Assembly (NCBI GenBank): GCA_041394265.1
Contig: JAWKIO010000005.1
Span: forward strand, 1,426,001 to 1,490,000
Reading direction: 5' to 3'
From: Acidimicrobiales bacterium
GTDB lineage: Bacteria; Actinomycetota; Acidimicrobiia; Acidimicrobiales; SZUA-35
Length of the DNA stretch: 64,000 nucleotides
The notes under the pieces were generated by a model. That model did no database searches and was not told the origin of the DNA. It worked only from the letters and a program-made list of their open reading frames with translations. Positions 51,836 through 61,278 of this stretch are shown here, piece after piece; positions within the stretch are counted from its first letter, which is position 1, and each line of letters starts with the position of its first letter. The translations under genes and the position numbers were made by a program.

Positions 51836-52234
51836 ATGCCGCACTACCTGCTCTCGACCTACGCGGCCCAGGACGATGCCGACCCACCGGGCCCTCCGGC
51901 GCCACCGGCGGACATGCAGCGGATGATGACCGCAATGATCGAACTCGAAGAGGACATGATCGCCCGTGGCAACTTCGCCTTCAGCGGCCGCCTCCACACC
52001 CCCGACGCGGCGACCGTCGTGACCGCCGACGGAGGGAACGTGGTCATGACCGACGGTCCATTCGTCGAGGCGAAGGAGCACATCGCTGGCTTCTACATCA
52101 TCGAGGCCGATGACCTCGATGTCGCCCTGGCGTGGGCCGCTCGGGTTGCCGAGTGCATCGGGCGACCCATCGAGGTGCAGCCGTTCGCCGCAACCGGACG
52201 GATGGCCGACCACCTCCCTGACGCAGCCCGTTGA
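51836..52234 (+). CDS. YCII/DGPF-domain protein
   Basis: A 132-aa protein from ATG 51836 (GAGGAG upstream). It carries MTDGPFVEAKEHIAGFYIIE, the DGPF motif, and MPHYLLSTYAAQDD at the start. Such proteins are typical partners of ECF42-type sigma factors, and the sigma gene overlaps its stop (TTGA). Biochemical role not known. Confidence 0.85.
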   Translation: MPHYLLSTYAAQDDADPPGPPAPPADMQRMMTAMIELEEDMIARGNFAFSGRLHTPDAATVVTADGGNVVMTDGPFVEAKEHIAGFYIIEADDLDVALAWAARVAECIGRPIEVQPFAATGRMADHLPDAAR

Positions 52235-53493
52235 ACGGTGGACCGCCGCCCGAAACGAGCATCGAGGCGGTGTTTCGCGACGTCTACGGACACGCGGTTG
52301 CCACGCTGACTCGTCGCTTCGGCGACATCGGTCTGGCCGAGGATGCGGTCCAGGATGCCTTCGTGATCGCCAGCGATCGGTGGCAACGCGACGGGATCCC
52401 GCCCAATCCGCACGGCTGGATCGTCACGACCGCACGTCGACGAGGCATCGACGTCGTTCGCCGCCAGGTCCGGGGCGACAAGCTCGAACGCAGCGCTGCC
52501 CAGAATGGGGTGGTCGGCAGCAGTGCCGCCGAGAACGGGCCGTTCGACGACGCCACCGCCGAGATCGAGCAGCAGTCGCTCACCGACGATCGGCTGGCGC
52601 TCATCTTCACCTGCTGCCATCCCTCGCTGCGTGTCGAACACCAGATTGCGCTCACTCTCCGCCTGATCGGTGGACTCGGGGTGGAGGAGATCGCCCAGGC
52701 CTTTCTCGTTTCCGAGGCGGCCATGGCGAAACGCCTCACCCGGGCGAAGTACAAGATCGCCGCCGCCAGTGTTCCGTACCGTGTGCCTGACGGGCGCGAG
52801 CTTCCGCAGCGTATCGCCGCCGTGTTGTCGGTCATCTACCTCATCTACAACGCCGCCGCCGACGCGCACGAGGAACAACGAGCCCTTCGGCTCGAAGCCA
52901 TTCGGCTGGCCCGCGCCGTCGTCGAGCTTCTCCCCGACCAACCCGAGGCGAGCGGGCTGCTCGCCCTCCTCTTGCTCAACGATGCACGAATGCCCGCCCG
53001 CCGTCGCAATGGTGCGATCGTCGTGCTCCGCGATCAGGACCGCAGCCGATGGACTCGATCCCAGATCGACGAGGGCCACGACCTCGTGCGCGCCTGCATC
53101 GAACGTGACGAGCCCGGCCCCTACCAGCTGCAGGCGGCGATCCAGGCGGTGCACTGCCACGCCCCCACCTTCGAGACGACGGATTGGCCGCAGATCGTCG
53201 GGCTCTACGACCATCTGTATGCGATCAGCCCTACCCCCGTCGTTGCCATGAACAGGGCGATCGCCGTGATGGAAGCCGATGATCCCGACGCCGCACTCGA
53301 GTTGCTCGGCCCACTGGCGACGCAGCTCGACGCCTACGGTCCGTTCCACGCTGCGCTCGCCATGGCCTTCCGTCGCACTGACCGGATCGACGACGCTTGC
53401 CGGTCCTACGGTCGAGCGGCCGAGTTGGCCCGCGATGACGCGTTGCGACGCCACCTGCTGGAGCAGATCGAAGACCTTCGACAGAGCCCCTGA
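52231..53493 (+). CDS. ECF sigma factor with long C-terminal domain (ECF42-like)
   Basis: A 420-aa sigma factor starting at TTG 52231, overlapping the DGPF gene. Region 2 includes DIGLAEDAVQDAFVIASDRW and PPNPHGWIVTTARRRGIDVV; region 4 has GGLGVEEIAQAFLVSEAAMA then KRLTRAKYKI. The extra 220 residues form a TPR-like C-terminal domain (LLALLLLNDARMPARR, AIQAVHCHAP, VVAMNRAIAVMEADDPDAAL), the ECF42/SigJ-like mark. No anti-sigma gene is adjacent, as expected for this group, whose C-terminal part controls activity. Confidence 0.9.
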   Translation: MNGGPPPETSIEAVFRDVYGHAVATLTRRFGDIGLAEDAVQDAFVIASDRWQRDGIPPNPHGWIVTTARRRGIDVVRRQVRGDKLERSAAQNGVVGSSAAENGPFDDATAEIEQQSLTDDRLALIFTCCHPSLRVEHQIALTLRLIGGLGVEEIAQAFLVSEAAMAKRLTRAKYKIAAASVPYRVPDGRELPQRIAAVLSVIYLIYNAAADAHEEQRALRLEAIRLARAVVELLPDQPEASGLLALLLLNDARMPARRRNGAIVVLRDQDRSRWTRSQIDEGHDLVRACIERDEPGPYQLQAAIQAVHCHAPTFETTDWPQIVGLYDHLYAISPTPVVAMNRAIAVMEADDPDAALELLGPLATQLDAYGPFHAALAMAFRRTDRIDDACRSYGRAAELARDDALRRHLLEQIEDLRQSP

Positions 53494-53527
53494 ACGGCCT
53501 GCGTTGGGTCAGACGACGAGGACGTCC

Positions 53528-54346
53528 TCAGCGATGTTCCCAGGTGGCGCTGCGCTTCTCGACGAAGCTCGCCATGCCCTCCTGGGCGTCATGGCTCTGA
53601 CTGGTGGCTGCCATGACCTCGACGGCGTGGCGGTACGCCTCGGGCAGGTTGAGATCGAGGTGCCGATACAGCGTCTGCTTGCCCATGGCCTTCGAGAACC
53701 GGCTGCCCCGGGTGGCGCGGAACATGAGGTCGAACACCGCCCCGTCGAGTTCGTCGGAGGGCACGACCGAGTTCAGCAATCCCCACTCGAGTGCGGTCTC
53801 GGCATCGATGGCGTCGCCGGTCAATGACAGCTCCATCGCTCGCTTGCGTCCGATGTTGCGGCTGATACCGACCATCGGGGTGTGGCAGAACCAGCCGCCA
53901 CGTCCGCCGGGGGCGGCGAAGGTGGCCACGTCGGCAGCCACGGCCAAGTCGCACGACGCCACCATCTGGCAGCCGGCCGCGGTGGCGATGCCGTGCACCC
54001 GGGCGATGACGACCTGAGGAACGTCTTGGATCAACAGCATGAGCTGCGTGCACACACTGAGCAGATCACGGGTGAAGCGGTAGTCGGCTCCCGCCATGTC
54101 GGCGAAGTCGTGGCCGGCGCTGAAGGCCGGGCCGTTCCCGGCGACGATGACACCCACGGCCTCGGTCTGGGCCACCGCCTCGAAGGCCGCGATGAGATCG
54201 TGCATGTGATCGAGCGACAGCGCGTTGCGGCGCTCCGGCCGATTCATGGTGACCGTGACCACGTCGCCAGTCTTGGTCGGGGTGACGCTGAGGGCCACGT
54301 TGTCGAGCGTGAGGGCGGCGAGATCGGCGGTCGTCAAGGGTTGCAT
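53528..54346 (-). CDS. Enoyl-CoA hydratase/isomerase family protein
   Basis: A 272-aa crotonase-fold protein. VTVTMNRPERRNALSLDHMH, VIVAGNGPAFSAGHDFADMA (oxyanion loop) and ARVHGIATAAGCQMVASCDL (second oxyanion half) are visible. The long upstream frame was rejected; ATG 54346 gives the usual length. Substrate chain unknown. Confidence 0.9.
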   Translation of the reverse strand: MQPLTTADLAALTLDNVALSVTPTKTGDVVTVTMNRPERRNALSLDHMHDLIAAFEAVAQTEAVGVIVAGNGPAFSAGHDFADMAGADYRFTRDLLSVCTQLMLLIQDVPQVVIARVHGIATAAGCQMVASCDLAVAADVATFAAPGGRGGWFCHTPMVGISRNIGRKRAMELSLTGDAIDAETALEWGLLNSVVPSDELDGAVFDLMFRATRGSRFSKAMGKQTLYRHLDLNLPEAYRHAVEVMAATSQSHDAQEGMASFVEKRSATWEHR

Positions 54347-54384
54347 GACCGCCGAGGCTACTGCACGCCGATGGGACGCTCGAC

Positions 54385-55398
54385 TCAGCGACGGCTGCGG
54401 CTCGACATGAACATGTCGCCAACCTCGTCGAACGACTCGATGCATTGGCCGGCACCGAGGACGACCGATTCGAGTGGTTGCTTCACAAGGTTGACGTCGA
54501 CCCGGGCTGCATTGCCGATACGAGTATCGAGCCCGCGCAACATGCCCCCACCACCAACCAGATGGATGCCGCGAACGATGAGATCCTGCGCCAGCTCCGG
54601 TGGGGCGGAACCCAGACACGACACGACGGAGTCGACCATGGCCGACACCGGTTCTTCGATGGCCTCGCGTACCTCGGGAGCGGTGAGGGTGACGGTGCGG
54701 GGCAGTCCGCTCATCAGTTCGCGGCCGCGCACTTCGGCGCCCCATTCGTCGTCGACGGTCGGCCAGGCCGACCCGACGGCCAACTTGATCTGCTCGGCGG
54801 TCTGCTCACCGACGGCGATGCCGTGTTCACGCCGGACGAATGCCTGGATGGCGGCGTCGATGTCGAAGCTGCCGACCCGGACGGCCTCCAGCGCCACCAC
54901 GCCCCCGAGGGAGATGAGCGCCGTCTCGGTGGTGCCGCCGCCGATGTCGACGACCATCGACCCAACCGGTTGCTCGATGGGCAGACCGGCACCGATGGCT
55001 GCCGCCATGGGCTGTTCGAGCAGGTGGGCCTCGGCGGCGCCGGCGCGGCGAGCCGCCTCACGGACCGCACGCTGCTCGACCGCAGTGATCGCCGACGGCA
55101 CGCAGATGATGACCCGGGGCCGGTTGAACCGACTGACCCCGGCCCGGTGCAACACCAGGCGGATCATGCGCTCGGTGATCTCGAAGTCGGTGATGGCGCC
55201 CTTGCGCAAGGGCCGGACGGCGACGATGTGGCTGGGCGTGCGTCCGATCATGCGCCAGGCGTCTCGACCGATGGCGAGCACATCGCCCGAGCGCGTGTTG
55301 AGCGCAATGACCGACGGTTCGTTGAGCACGATGCCTTCGCCTCGGGCCCACACCAGTGTGTTGGCCGTTCCCAGGTCGATGGCCAGGTCGCGGCTCAT
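54385..55398 (-). CDS. MreB-like rod-shape determining protein
   Basis: A 337-aa actin-like ATPase. RDLAIDLGTANTLVWARGEG (phosphate 1), VVDIGGGTTETALISLGGVV (phosphate 2) and GIHLVGGGGMLRGLDTRIGN (adenosine) are present. It overlaps MoaE by 4 bp. MreB polymers guide cell-wall synthesis; no MreC, MreD, RodA or PBP gene is nearby, so it may be a solitary MreB-like paralogue. Confidence 0.9.
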   Translation of the reverse strand: MSRDLAIDLGTANTLVWARGEGIVLNEPSVIALNTRSGDVLAIGRDAWRMIGRTPSHIVAVRPLRKGAITDFEITERMIRLVLHRAGVSRFNRPRVIICVPSAITAVEQRAVREAARRAGAAEAHLLEQPMAAAIGAGLPIEQPVGSMVVDIGGGTTETALISLGGVVALEAVRVGSFDIDAAIQAFVRREHGIAVGEQTAEQIKLAVGSAWPTVDDEWGAEVRGRELMSGLPRTVTLTAPEVREAIEEPVSAMVDSVVSCLGSAPPELAQDLIVRGIHLVGGGGMLRGLDTRIGNAARVDVNLVKQPLESVVLGAGQCIESFDEVGDMFMSSRSRR

Positions 55399-55901
55399 GC
55401 CGAACCTTCCGCCGGAAGGTCGTCGATCTCGACCAGATGCTGGGCCTCGAGGCCCCAGCTCTCACCTTCTGCCCACCGCTCCTTCTTCCACACCGGCACG
55501 GTCGACTTCAGCGTGTCGATCCCGAAGCGAGCAGCGTCGAAGGCGTTGCCCCGATGCGGGGCCGAGACGGCCACCACGACCGCCGATTCGGTGATGGGCA
55601 CATGACCGATCCGATGGATCAACGCGATGCGACCGAGGTCGGGCCAACGCTCGCGAGCGGCATCGGCGATGGCAGCCAAGCGAGGGATGACCTGCTCCTC
55701 GTAGGCCTCGTATTCGAGGCGATCGACCTGGTCACGACCGACCGAGTGGTCGCGAGCCGTTCCTGAGAAGACCACCACCGCGCCGCAGTCGGGACGCACG
55801 GCCCAGGCGGACACGGCATCGAGCGGCAACGGTGCTTCCGACAATCCGACCCAGGTGTCGCCGGACACCGGCGGGAGACAGGAAGGTTCCGGAGGGGTCA
55901 C
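55395..55901 (-). CDS. moaE: Molybdopterin synthase catalytic subunit MoaE
   Basis: A 168-aa subunit from GTG 55901. GAVVVFSGTARDHSVGRDQV, LEYEAYEEQVIPRLAAIADA and ALIHRIGHVPITESAVVVAV are the MoaE core, then KSTVPVWKKERWAEGESW with the catalytic Lys. With MoaD it converts cPMP to molybdopterin. A MoaD gene is not in this window. Confidence 0.92.
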   Translation of the reverse strand: MTPPEPSCLPPVSGDTWVGLSEAPLPLDAVSAWAVRPDCGAVVVFSGTARDHSVGRDQVDRLEYEAYEEQVIPRLAAIADAARERWPDLGRIALIHRIGHVPITESAVVVAVSAPHRGNAFDAARFGIDTLKSTVPVWKKERWAEGESWGLEAQHLVEIDDLPAEGSA

Positions 55902-55983
55902 GACTGCGTATGTTAGGCCGGATCCCGCCGCATTCTGGGGGTCGCGGAAGTTCCGCCCACCGAGAGTTGTACTGTCTGGACCC

Positions 55984-57255
55984 GTGACACCAGACGACGG
56001 CGAAGAAGACGACGCCCCGCTCGGGCCGCCGCCCGATCCGTCGTTGCGCCAGTGGCGTCATCCCTCGGAGATTGCATCCGCCAACGCTGCCGCACTCCGA
56101 GACCTGTCACCGGCGCCTCGAGCTCGCTGGCGCTCGTTTTCCTTCCTCGGTGGCTGCGCCATCGGCTTGATCGGTGTCGTCGTGCTCGGCACGGCGGTGG
56201 CCAGGCCATTTACCGGCGGCTCCGACGATGTCGACGACGCCACGCTCCTCGCCACCTCGGCGCCGATCTGGTCCCCCGACGGCGACAATGCGACGCCTAC
56301 GCCCACGACCTCGCACGACGGCGACGAGGACGGTCGCGAGAGCGACGACGACTCGACCACCTCGACAACTGCAACCGCCACCACCACGCAGGTCCTGGTC
56401 AGCTCGACGCTTCCCCCCACCCTCGAAGCGGGTGCGTCGGGAGTGGTCGCCCTGCTCGACGCCGACGATCGCTCACTCGTTGCCACCGGCCTGGTGGTCG
56501 ACGGGATGGTGCTCACCAGTGCGCACGAGCTCGGCGGTCGATCGGAGGTGCTCATCGCGACTGGTTCGGACGAGACGCTTGCCGGCCTGGTCGCAGGCTC
56601 GGACCCGTTCAGCGACCTGGCCGTCGTCGCCACCCTCGACCCCGACCTTCTCCCTGAGCCAGTCCGGCTCGCTTCAACCGACGACGACGCCGCAATGACG
56701 CCAGGGAGCACGGTCTGGATCCTCGCTGCCAGCGGACAGACCACCCCGACCGCAGTCGGCGGCGAGCTGTCTGCAACCGACCAAGACGTCATGACCAGCA
56801 GCGGCGACATGGTCTTCGACGCACTGCAGACCACGATCCGGACCCCGGTGCACGGCCCCGGCGGCGCGGTGGTCGATGATCGCGGCAACACGATCGCCAT
56901 GGTCATCGCCTGCGACCGCCACCTGGCATCAGCGCTGCCGATCGAGTCGCTGCGGGCAACGGCGCACACGATCCGCGAGACCGGGTGGGCCCACATCGGC
57001 TGGCTGGGCATCGAGGGCGAGGGCGTCGCTGACGGGATCGTCCTCCGATCGGTGGAACCAGGAGGTCCGGCGGCCGTTGCCGGCCTCGCAGCAGGCGATG
57101 TCCTCCTCTCGGTCGACGGCGAGCCGCTCCAACACCTGGCCGGCATCGTGCAGGCGATCCGCCGAGCGGGCGTCGGCAATCAGATCGAGTTCGATGTGCG
57201 CCGGGGCGACGACACCTTCACCGCCGACATCACCATCGGCAGCCGGGCCGGTTGA
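55984..57255 (+). CDS. HtrA-like trypsin/PDZ membrane protein without catalytic serine
   Basis: A 423-aa protein from GTG 55984. An N-terminal soluble part (LRQWRHPSEIA) is followed by one membrane helix (FLGGCAIGLIGVVVLGTAVA), a Thr/Asp-rich linker, a trypsin-like domain and a C-terminal PDZ domain (330-420; VEPGGPAAVAGLAAGDVLLS). His181 and Asp211 of the triad are in place, but the GNSGG motif reads HGPGGAVV (290-297), with Pro292 at the serine position. It is thus probably inactive as a protease and may act as a binding or regulatory protein outside the membrane. Confidence 0.8.
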   Translation: MTPDDGEEDDAPLGPPPDPSLRQWRHPSEIASANAAALRDLSPAPRARWRSFSFLGGCAIGLIGVVVLGTAVARPFTGGSDDVDDATLLATSAPIWSPDGDNATPTPTTSHDGDEDGRESDDDSTTSTTATATTTQVLVSSTLPPTLEAGASGVVALLDADDRSLVATGLVVDGMVLTSAHELGGRSEVLIATGSDETLAGLVAGSDPFSDLAVVATLDPDLLPEPVRLASTDDDAAMTPGSTVWILAASGQTTPTAVGGELSATDQDVMTSSGDMVFDALQTTIRTPVHGPGGAVVDDRGNTIAMVIACDRHLASALPIESLRATAHTIRETGWAHIGWLGIEGEGVADGIVLRSVEPGGPAAVAGLAAGDVLLSVDGEPLQHLAGIVQAIRRAGVGNQIEFDVRRGDDTFTADITIGSRAG

Positions 57256-57312
57256 CACCGCCGATCCATCGGCTGATCGGCACCGCCGATCGCCGGAGGG
57301 ATTCGGCGGGGG

Positions 57313-58335
57313 TCAGCGGAGAAGACGGCGGGCAACCCCGGCTGCGACCGCGGCGACACCGGCCAAGCCGATCCCGGCGGCGGCGAGGGCGAGCTCTTGT
57401 CGCTGCTGGGCCGTGACCGACCACGGCGGTGGAGGGGTGCCGATCACAAAGGCTTCGCTGTTGGAGAACGTCGGGACCCACCCGGCGGTTCGCAACCGAT
57501 CGTTGGACACGACCCACGGGTACCGCACGTACGCCTCGATGCCCGGCGGCGACGAGCGCAGGCCGAGCTTTCGGGTGGCCGCCAGCCAGTTGTCGTTGAC
57601 GCGCTCCGGCACCCGGAGCTGCACCCCACCGACGAGGTCGCGGAACACGTCGGGTCCGATCCAACCGTCGGGCGCCACGTTGTAGGCGCCGGCGAGCTCG
57701 CGGCGCGCCACGTAAGCGATGGCGGAAGCGAGATCGTCGTAGTGCAGGAACTGCAACGGTGGGTCGACCTGGTCGGGTCGAACGATCGTGGCACTGCGCA
57801 GCACACGCGCCGCCCACGCCACCCCCTGTTCCGACAAGGTGGTGGTCGGTCGCAACACGGTGGCCCGGCGGCTGGTGTCGGCCTCGGCCCACGCCCACAC
57901 CGACTCCTCGAGATCGCGCTTGGCGACGGCGTAGGCCAGCTCCGGCACGGGACGGAGCGGTTGAGCCTCGGTGAGCGGGATCGGATTGTCAGGATGTGCG
58001 CCGTAGGCCATGGCCGACGAGAGCGCAACGACATGGGGCACGCCGGCGGCCGTCGCACCATCGAGCACCGTGGCGAGCATGGTCATCGTTGCGGTCGAGT
58101 CGTTCGGCTGGCCGGCTTCTTCGGCCAGGTGCACGATCGTCGAACAGCCGGTGATGGCTCGGTCGATCGGTTGGCGCCGCAGGTCGAGGCGGAGGTATTC
58201 GACCTTGGCCACCGGTGACGCCTGCGCGACACGGTCGATGGCGACGATGCGGTCGATGTCGGGATGTGCCGCCAACTGACGAAGGGTCCGCCGACCCAGT
58301 GCTCCGGCTGCCCCGGTGACCGCGATTGCTCTCAC
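57313..58335 (-). CDS. NAD-dependent epimerase/dehydratase (extended SDR)
   Basis: A 340-aa protein from GTG 58335. IAVTGAAGALGRRTLRQLAA is the Rossmann motif; VVALSSAMAYGAHPDNP and ELAYAVAKRDLEESVWAWA give the Y-x3-K pair. The C-terminus carries a hydrophobic helix (LALAAAGIGLAGVAAVAAGV), so it is likely membrane-attached. It starts 17 bp from the divergent metalloprotease gene. Confidence 0.85.
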   Translation of the reverse strand: MRAIAVTGAAGALGRRTLRQLAAHPDIDRIVAIDRVAQASPVAKVEYLRLDLRRQPIDRAITGCSTIVHLAEEAGQPNDSTATMTMLATVLDGATAAGVPHVVALSSAMAYGAHPDNPIPLTEAQPLRPVPELAYAVAKRDLEESVWAWAEADTSRRATVLRPTTTLSEQGVAWAARVLRSATIVRPDQVDPPLQFLHYDDLASAIAYVARRELAGAYNVAPDGWIGPDVFRDLVGGVQLRVPERVNDNWLAATRKLGLRSSPPGIEAYVRYPWVVSNDRLRTAGWVPTFSNSEAFVIGTPPPPWSVTAQQRQELALAAAGIGLAGVAAVAAGVARRLLR

Positions 58336-58352
58336 CGCTCTACGATGCCCTT

Positions 58353-59591
58353 GTGACTGGTTCCGATCCACTCGGTGGGGGCGAGTTTCCTTTTGGTGAT
58401 CTGAGCAAACTGTTCGGGGCCTTCGGAAACGCCGACCCATGGCAGCAAGCAGCCCAGATCGCGCAGGCGGTCGCCTCCGAGGGTGAAAGCGAACCGAACG
58501 TCGAGCCGAAGGTCCGCATCGCGCTCGAAGATCTCGCCCGCGTCGCCCTCCTCTACCTTGCCGAGGTTCCAGGCGTTGCCTCGTCACCAGCGCTGCACTC
58601 CACCTCGGTTGGCGTCAAGCCGGTCACCCGAGCCCAGTGGACCACCGACTCGCTCGACGCCTATCGCCAGTTCTTCGAACGCTTCGGCGAGGCCATCGGC
58701 CAGGTCGGCCCGCCCGATCTCGCATCCGGAGCCGATCCCTTCGCCGCGATGTTCGGCACGATGTTCTCGAGTCTTGCCCCCATGATGGTGGCGGCCAGTG
58801 CCGGCGCCATGATCGGCCATCTCGGCCAGCATGCGCTCGGTCAGTACGAGCTGCCGGTCCCCCGTTCGTCGGATCGGGTGCTCGTGGTGCCGTCGGCCAT
58901 CGACGATGCCGCCGACGAATGGGGCGTTCCAGTCGACGAGCTCCGCATGTGGATCCTGGTCCACGAACTGGCGAGCCACGCGCTGATCACGATCCCGCAC
59001 GTCCGCCGCCACTTCGACGCCCTGTTCATCGACTTCGCCACCGCCTTCCGCCTCGACCCAGCGCGCATCGAGCAGGAGTTCGGCCACATCGGCGGTCTGG
59101 AAGACCTGAGCAAGATCCAGGAACTCTCCGAGCAATTCAACGACCCCGAGGCCATCCTCTCGCTCATGCGAACCCGGACCCACGACCTGCTCATGCCGCA
59201 GCTCGATGCGTTGGTTGCCGCCTTCCTCGGCATGGTCGACTTCGCCGTCGAGCGGGTCTGCCTCACGCTGGTGCCGAACCATGCGCTGATCCGTCAGGCC
59301 ATGCGTGAACGAACCCTCGCGGTGAACCCCGCCGATCGGTTCATGGAGCGTCTTCTCGGCATCAACATCACCGAGGGCACGCTCGATCGTGGCCGGCGTT
59401 TCATCAATGGCATCATCGAGCGCGTCGGTGACGCCGGCATCGAGAAGCTGTGGGGCGACGAACTCGACATGCCGACCGCGGCCGAACTCGACGCTCCCGG
59501 ACTGTGGCTGGCGCGGGTCGGACTCGACCCCGACATGGAGCTGCCCGACATCGAGATCCCCGACGACCTCTCAGGCCTCGACGACCTCTGA
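58353..59591 (+). CDS. Zinc-dependent metalloprotease-like protein (DUF2342)
   Basis: A 412-aa protein from GTG 58353. LRMWILVHELASHALITIPH contains the HExxH zinc motif; FIDFATAFRLDPARIEQEFG and LVPNHALIRQAMRERTLAVN follow as in the actinobacterial DUF2342/F420-associated zincin family. Substrate unknown. Length and spacing are normal. Confidence 0.87.
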   Translation: MTGSDPLGGGEFPFGDLSKLFGAFGNADPWQQAAQIAQAVASEGESEPNVEPKVRIALEDLARVALLYLAEVPGVASSPALHSTSVGVKPVTRAQWTTDSLDAYRQFFERFGEAIGQVGPPDLASGADPFAAMFGTMFSSLAPMMVAASAGAMIGHLGQHALGQYELPVPRSSDRVLVVPSAIDDAADEWGVPVDELRMWILVHELASHALITIPHVRRHFDALFIDFATAFRLDPARIEQEFGHIGGLEDLSKIQELSEQFNDPEAILSLMRTRTHDLLMPQLDALVAAFLGMVDFAVERVCLTLVPNHALIRQAMRERTLAVNPADRFMERLLGINITEGTLDRGRRFINGIIERVGDAGIEKLWGDELDMPTAAELDAPGLWLARVGLDPDMELPDIEIPDDLSGLDDL

Positions 59592-59620
59592 TTCGGCCGC
59601 TCGAGAAGTCTTCGGGCCTC

Positions 59621-61238
59621 TCAGTCCCGATCGACCGTTGGCGGTCCGGTCGGCGGCGCCTGCGGCGGAAGCACATACTCCCGAGTCGGTTCGGCCTCGA
59701 ACACCGGATCGTCGTCAGCGAAGAGGTCTTGATCGAACAGGTCGGTGGTCTCGGTGGCGGGCGGCCGGTCGGCGAGATCGATGGTGCCGGTGTCGGCGCC
59801 GTTGGTGTCTGCTGCCGTCCGGCCACGGCGGAAGCTGACGCGGCGGAGCCGCTCGGTGGCCGCCTTCGGCGCCTTGACCGTCGGCGCAGGGTCGCGCCCG
59901 AGGTAGTAGCTGACGGCCGCGAAACCGGCGGTGCCGGCCAGCCCGAGGAACCCGAGCCGGGCCGGGATCGGGATGATCACGGGGATCACGGCGCCGAACA
60001 CCCACAGCAACTGGAACTGACTCTCGAACTTGGCGAACGAACGACCGAGATTGGCTTCTGGTGCGTCTCGCTGCACGATGGCATCGAACGATTGCTTCCC
60101 CATCGCCGCCGGCGACACCAACCGCAAAGGCGATGGTGGCCGCACCGACGAGACCGCCCGCCAGCGACGCCAGCACACCGGCGACCCCGACACCCGCCAG
60201 CGAACCGGCAAGGATCTTCTCCTCCTTCACCATCGCCCGCAGCCTGGGTGAGGTGACCGCGCCGCCGAGGCCACCAAGACCGGTGAACGCGAGCACGACA
60301 CCGAAGTGCCACGCCGGGGCACCACCCGACGACAGGTCGAGGCGACCGAGGCCCGTCAGTTCACGGATCCGGTGACCGATCTCGACACCGGTGGCCGTCG
60401 GACCCGGATCGACGCCACCTCGCAGCTCGAAGGCCAGGAGCATCGTGAGAAACCCGACCACGGCCCGCATGTACCCCATGGCGCTCGCAGCCAACACGAT
60501 GTTGTTGCCCCGTAGTTCGTGCCGTTCGGTTTCGTTGGCCTTCTCGCTTGCGACCTTGGTTGCGGGAATCTTCATCGCCAGGGCGGCAGCCGCGAGGAAG
60601 ATCAAGACGTCGAAGTACAGCGTCCACGACGCCCCGCCGATGGTGAGCAGCAGCACACCTGGGATGCCGGCGACCGCTGCCGACAGCGCGGTGATGATCG
60701 ACAGCCGCGAGTTGGCCTGGACCAATCGTGTCTCGTCGGGCACCAGCGTCGGGACCATGGCGCTCTTGGCCACGTGGTACGCCTTGCCCATCACCAGCAT
60801 CCCGAACGCGAGCGGGAACATGACGAGACTGTCGGTGTTCAGCGCCATGAGCAGTGCCAGCGTGGCCCGCACCACCGCCGAACCGATGACCATGTAGCGA
60901 TGCCCGCCCTTGAGTCGGTCGATTGCCGGACCGAGCCACGGCGCAATCAGACCGAAGGGTGCGACGGTGAGAATCAGGTACAGCGCAACCTTGTAGCGGG
61001 CGTCGTTCGGGTCGAGCGAGAAGAAGAACGAATCGGCCAGGGAGATGGTGACGAGCGCGTCGCCGGCAACCGACAGTCCATGGGCGCGGGCGAACCGGGC
61101 GAAGGGGCTGACGACGAAGGCCTTGGCGCCGCGACTCTTCGACGTCGCCGGGTCGACCGACTTCCACTCGCGGTTGGAACGCCGAACTCGGCGCTGCTCG
61201 CCCTTTGGCGGCGTGTCGTTCTTGCCCGATGGCGTCAC
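59621..61238 (-). pseudogene. MFS transporter interrupted by a frameshift
   Basis: From ATG 61238, about 370 residues of a major-facilitator protein are read (GPAIDRLKGGHRYMVIGSAV then VRATLALLMALN; NSRLSIITALSAAVAGIPGV; VVLAFTGLGGLGGAVTSPRL). Near 60095-60115 the sense frame moves by +1 to MGKQSFDAIVQRDAPEANLG, with helices VIPVIIPIPARLGFLGLAG and a charged tail to 59621. One extra base in the GC-rich stretch explains it. It may be a sequencing error or a real mutation. Substrate unknown. Confidence 0.75.
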
Positions 61239-61278
61239 GAACCCGATGGTAGGTGCTGGCAGGCGCGATGTTCGGCGC

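Noticed and set aside
57256..57312. GCCGATC repeats between convergent genes
   Set aside because: Several short GCCGAT/ATCGGC words could pair, but the best stem has a 2-base loop and no T-run follows, so a terminator cannot be supported.
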